In this document: positions 7,580 through 8,885 of the stretch, piece after piece
How positions within the stretch are numbered: position 1 is the first letter of the stretch
Layout of the letters: each line of letters starts with the position of its first letter
Program-made: the position numbers and the translations under genes
Notes under the pieces: generated by a model
What the model saw: the letters and a program-made list of their open reading frames with translations, nothing else
Databases searched by the model: none
What the model was told of the DNA's origin: nothing
DNA from: JBEKLJ01 sp050010255
GTDB lineage: Bacteria; Acidobacteriota; Terriglobia; Bryobacterales; Bryobacteraceae
Direction: 5' to 3'
NCBI GenBank assembly: GCA_050010255.1
Contig: JBEKLJ010000146.1
Span: forward strand, 1-8,885
DNA length: 8,885 nt

Positions 7580-7595
7580 TAAGGATATTACCTTA
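7580..7595. repeat. AT-rich inverted repeat TAAGG-N6-CCTTA upstream of the sigma-54 promoter
   Basis: A 5-bp inverted repeat lies about 21 bp upstream of the -24 box in a locally AT-rich stretch. It is too close to be an ideal enhancer site. It may be a bendable spacer or a site for a bending or regulatory protein; no clear IHF consensus is present. Confidence 0.35.
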
Positions 7596-7637
7596 TTTCC
7601 CCGTCAGTTACAAATCCCTCCGGGGAGTTCGACGGCC

Positions 7638-7650
7638 CCTGTGGGACAGG
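7638..7650. promoter_or_regulatory. Palindrome CCTGT-GGG-ACAGG, candidate upstream activator site
   Basis: A perfect 5-bp inverted repeat with three central bases lies about 79 bp upstream of the -24 box, within the usual range of enhancer sites for sigma-54 activators. The TGT...ACA form resembles many Fis-HTH binding sites. Only one clear copy is seen, whereas such regulators usually use two, so the call is tentative. Confidence 0.4.
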
Positions 7651-7922
7651 CGGCCTATGCGGAAGTGTAGCTCCAGAGCAGCCTGGGCGGCGCAGTACGA
7701 CGCGCCAGGGCGTGTGGGCCAGCGATCGAGAGAAAACGAGCGCGTGAGAGACCGCACCATGATGTTCACGAACCCATTTGGAGAGAGGCACTTACGCGTC
7801 AAAGTTCAACTTGGACATGAGACTTCGGCGGAGCTCCCCGTGCGGCCCGGCCTCTCTTCTCAATTAGGGACGTGCCCGTACGAAATCTGGGATGCGCTCT
7901 TCGCCCCTCCCCCGCGGACCGA

Positions 7923-8447
7923 TCAGACCGCTTCCGCGGTCAGGTGCGCGGCGGTGACTGCCTGAACCCGTTCGCGCTCCCGTTTGTTCCTCCAGCTCAG
8001 CCACGCCAGGCTGACGACCCGGAACACTTCGGTTGCGTCGAAGGGCTTCATCAGAAGGTCATAGCCGCCCAAGCTCAGCACCTCGGCCCAGAGAGCATCG
8101 TCGGCGACCGGCGAAGTGACGATCAGCACCGGCGCATCGGGCATTCCCGAAAGCTCGGAGAGGACCTGTCCCCACTGAGCGTCGGGCAGGTGAGACTCGC
8201 AGATCACAACCGGCATGCGATGTTCTCCCAGGAACACTCGCGCTTCGCCCCAGGACCGCACGGAGCGGATCTGCCAGTTGGTGTGGCCGAGAATGCCGCG
8301 CAGCGAGAGATGGTCATCCTCGAGAGGGCTGACGGCCAGAACGGTCACGATCCTCTCGGGTTCGACGGCATCCGGTTGTGCCGCCAGCGGCTCGCCGCCG
8401 TGGCTGCCGGGTGAAGCGCCGGCATCCTTTTTCGGACTGGTGGCCAT
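7923..8447 (-). CDS. Stand-alone degenerate response-regulator receiver protein
   Basis: The 174-residue protein starts at ATG 8447 behind a strong AGGAGG (8453-8458) five bases away. Residues about 32-148 fit the receiver fold: strand VTVLAVSP, strand PVVICESHLPD, strand APVLIVTSP and LLMKPF, with conserved T111 and K134. The phospho-acceptor Asp is replaced by Glu (E84 in VICESHLPDA), and the Mg-binding acidic pair is replaced by S40-P41. It therefore probably cannot be phosphorylated normally and may act as a constitutive or phospho-independent protein module. No output domain follows; residues 1-31 are a low-complexity tail and the last ~25 a basic, helical end. It is transcribed in the same direction as the kinase operon but separated by 433 bp, so a link is possible and unproven. 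Confidence 0.88.
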   Translation of the reverse strand: MATSPKKDAGASPGSHGGEPLAAQPDAVEPERIVTVLAVSPLEDDHLSLRGILGHTNWQIRSVRSWGEARVFLGEHRMPVVICESHLPDAQWGQVLSELSGMPDAPVLIVTSPVADDALWAEVLSLGGYDLLMKPFDATEVFRVVSLAWLSWRNKRERERVQAVTAAHLTAEAV

Positions 8448-8574
8448 TGCCGCCTCCTAGCGATCGGGGCTCCCTCGCGCACCCGCGGGGAACCACCGAG
8501 ACGGCGCGGATCTACGCCCGCCGCCGGCAACCACGTACGCACACCAGCAGGCTCTCTTGTGGACGCCTAATAAC

Positions 8575-8603
8575 CTTGTAGCGCCTTTCATCCTCGAATT
8601 CAA
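8575..8603 (-). promoter_or_regulatory. Possible sigma-70 promoter of the receiver gene
   Basis: On the minus strand TTGAAT (8598-8603) and TACAAG (8575-8580) are separated by 17 bp, each matching the consensus at 4 of 6 positions. The leader to the start codon would be about 120 bases. The match is modest. The remaining sequence in 8461-8574 shows no gene or structure that I can support. Confidence 0.3.
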
Positions 8604-8695
8604 TCCTAAAGAGACACTAGAATCTCGCCAAAACAGTGCGGTGTGACCGGCGTTTCTGGCACGACCACCTGGGCGACTCGGCCGGGCGAAAGAAA

Positions 8696-8719
8696 GTAGC
8701 CCACGGCGCAAGCCGTGGG
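8696..8719 (+). repeat. REP-like element: GTAG plus hairpin with GCAA tetraloop
   Basis: GTAG (8696-8699) directly precedes a perfect 8-bp stem, CCCACGGC (8700-8707) and GCCGTGGG (8712-8719), closed by the GNRA-type loop GCAA. A GTAG or GGAG tetranucleotide at the foot of an extragenic palindrome is the hallmark of REP sequences moved by RAYT (TnpA-REP) transposases. No RAYT gene is in the window, so any mobilising enzyme would act in trans. Confidence 0.65.
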
Positions 8720-8820
8720 AAACCGGCAGGAACCATCTCCAGCCCCGCCAGCCCGGATGTTTCACCACGATCATAGCGAGGCGCGATGAGAGGGCCCCAA
8801 AACATCAAGCGACGCCACAA

Positions 8821-8881
8821 GGCGCGCGAAGGCCGGCACCCGCAGGTCCGTTACGGATCGAGGAGGCCGGCCGAGCGCAAC
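8821..8881 (+). repeat. 61-nt palindromic element, copy B
   Basis: The stem GGCCGGC (8831-8837) and GCCGGCC (8866-8872) encloses a 26-base core (8839-8864) with TCCGTTACGGA at 8848-8858. It is an inverted copy of the element at 2946-3006: equal length, core 25 of 26 identical, flanks 19 of 20 identical, stem sequences different but complementary. The window ends four bases later, so a larger element around it cannot be judged. Confidence 0.8.
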
Positions 8882-8885
8882 ACAG

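Larger units (their letters stand above)
7490..7922 (-). other. Regulatory gap between the receiver gene and the kinase gene
   Basis: This 433-bp stretch holds no gene I can support. It contains the sigma-54 promoter (7544-7559), an AT-rich stretch with an inverted repeat (7580-7600) that stands out in the GC-rich background, and a perfect CCTGT/ACAGG palindrome (7638-7650). I see nothing definite in 7651-7922, and no clear terminator behind the receiver gene. Confidence 0.6.

Noticed and set aside
7540..7965. Plus-strand 141-residue open frame, including an internal ATG-ATG near 7758
   Set aside because: It has no ribosome binding site, no recognisable motif and a low-complexity composition, it crosses the sigma-54 promoter region, and it runs into the end of the receiver gene on the other strand.
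8656..8675. TGGCACGACC as a plus-strand sigma-54 -24 box
   Set aside because: No GC -12 element follows at the required ten-base spacing from GG, and no gene lies downstream on that strand in the window.

Overview
The window is GC-rich, and every gene I can support lies on the minus strand. The gene mix resembles soil Acidobacteriota (Bryobacterales/Solibacter-like): an ECF sigma factor with a small membrane partner, a DUF4386 protein, a PDZ-containing multi-membrane histidine kinase with an NtrC-type regulator, dispersed palindromes, and a stand-alone receiver protein. That placement is a judgement from gene style only; no rRNA or tRNA is present.

Layout in transcription order (high to low coordinates). 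8448-8885 has no gene but holds a palindromic element copy (B) and a REP-like hairpin. 7923-8447 encodes a degenerate receiver protein. 7490-7922 is a regulatory gap with a very good sigma-54 promoter (7544-7559). 4595-7489 is a 964-residue sensor kinase that overlaps by 8 bp a 491-residue sigma-54 activator (3127-4602). 2843-3126 holds a ~170-bp imperfect inverted repeat with element copy A at its apex. Next come an ECF sigma gene (2258-2842), a small two-helix membrane protein (1930-2247) and a DUF4386 protein (1188-1883), closely spaced like an operon. 687-1145 is an in-frame chimera. 360-686 holds 11/22-bp phased repeats and a short palindrome. 1-359 is the start of a secreted ankyrin-repeat protein that runs off the window.

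The most striking item is the chimeric gene at 687-1145. Its first ~97 residues copy sigma region 2 of the ECF gene at 2258-2842. Its last 55 residues copy the Fis-type DNA-binding domain of the sigma-54 activator at 3127-4602, joined in frame at a shared GTC. Both parents are in the window. The copied segments sit in the order expected if DNA spanning 2549-3294 had been circularised or tandemly repeated, then opened at the palindrome-rich gap and inserted 10 bp behind the DUF4386 stop codon. The copied helix-turn-helix is unchanged at protein level although its DNA carries silent changes. The product could bind RNA polymerase through sigma region 2 and the activator's sites through the Fis domain, linking the two circuits in the window.

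A second notable item is the 61-nt palindromic element present twice in inverted orientation (2946-3006 and 8821-8881). Loop and flanks are nearly identical, whereas the stems differ but stay complementary, which indicates a structure under selection or a mobile hairpin family.
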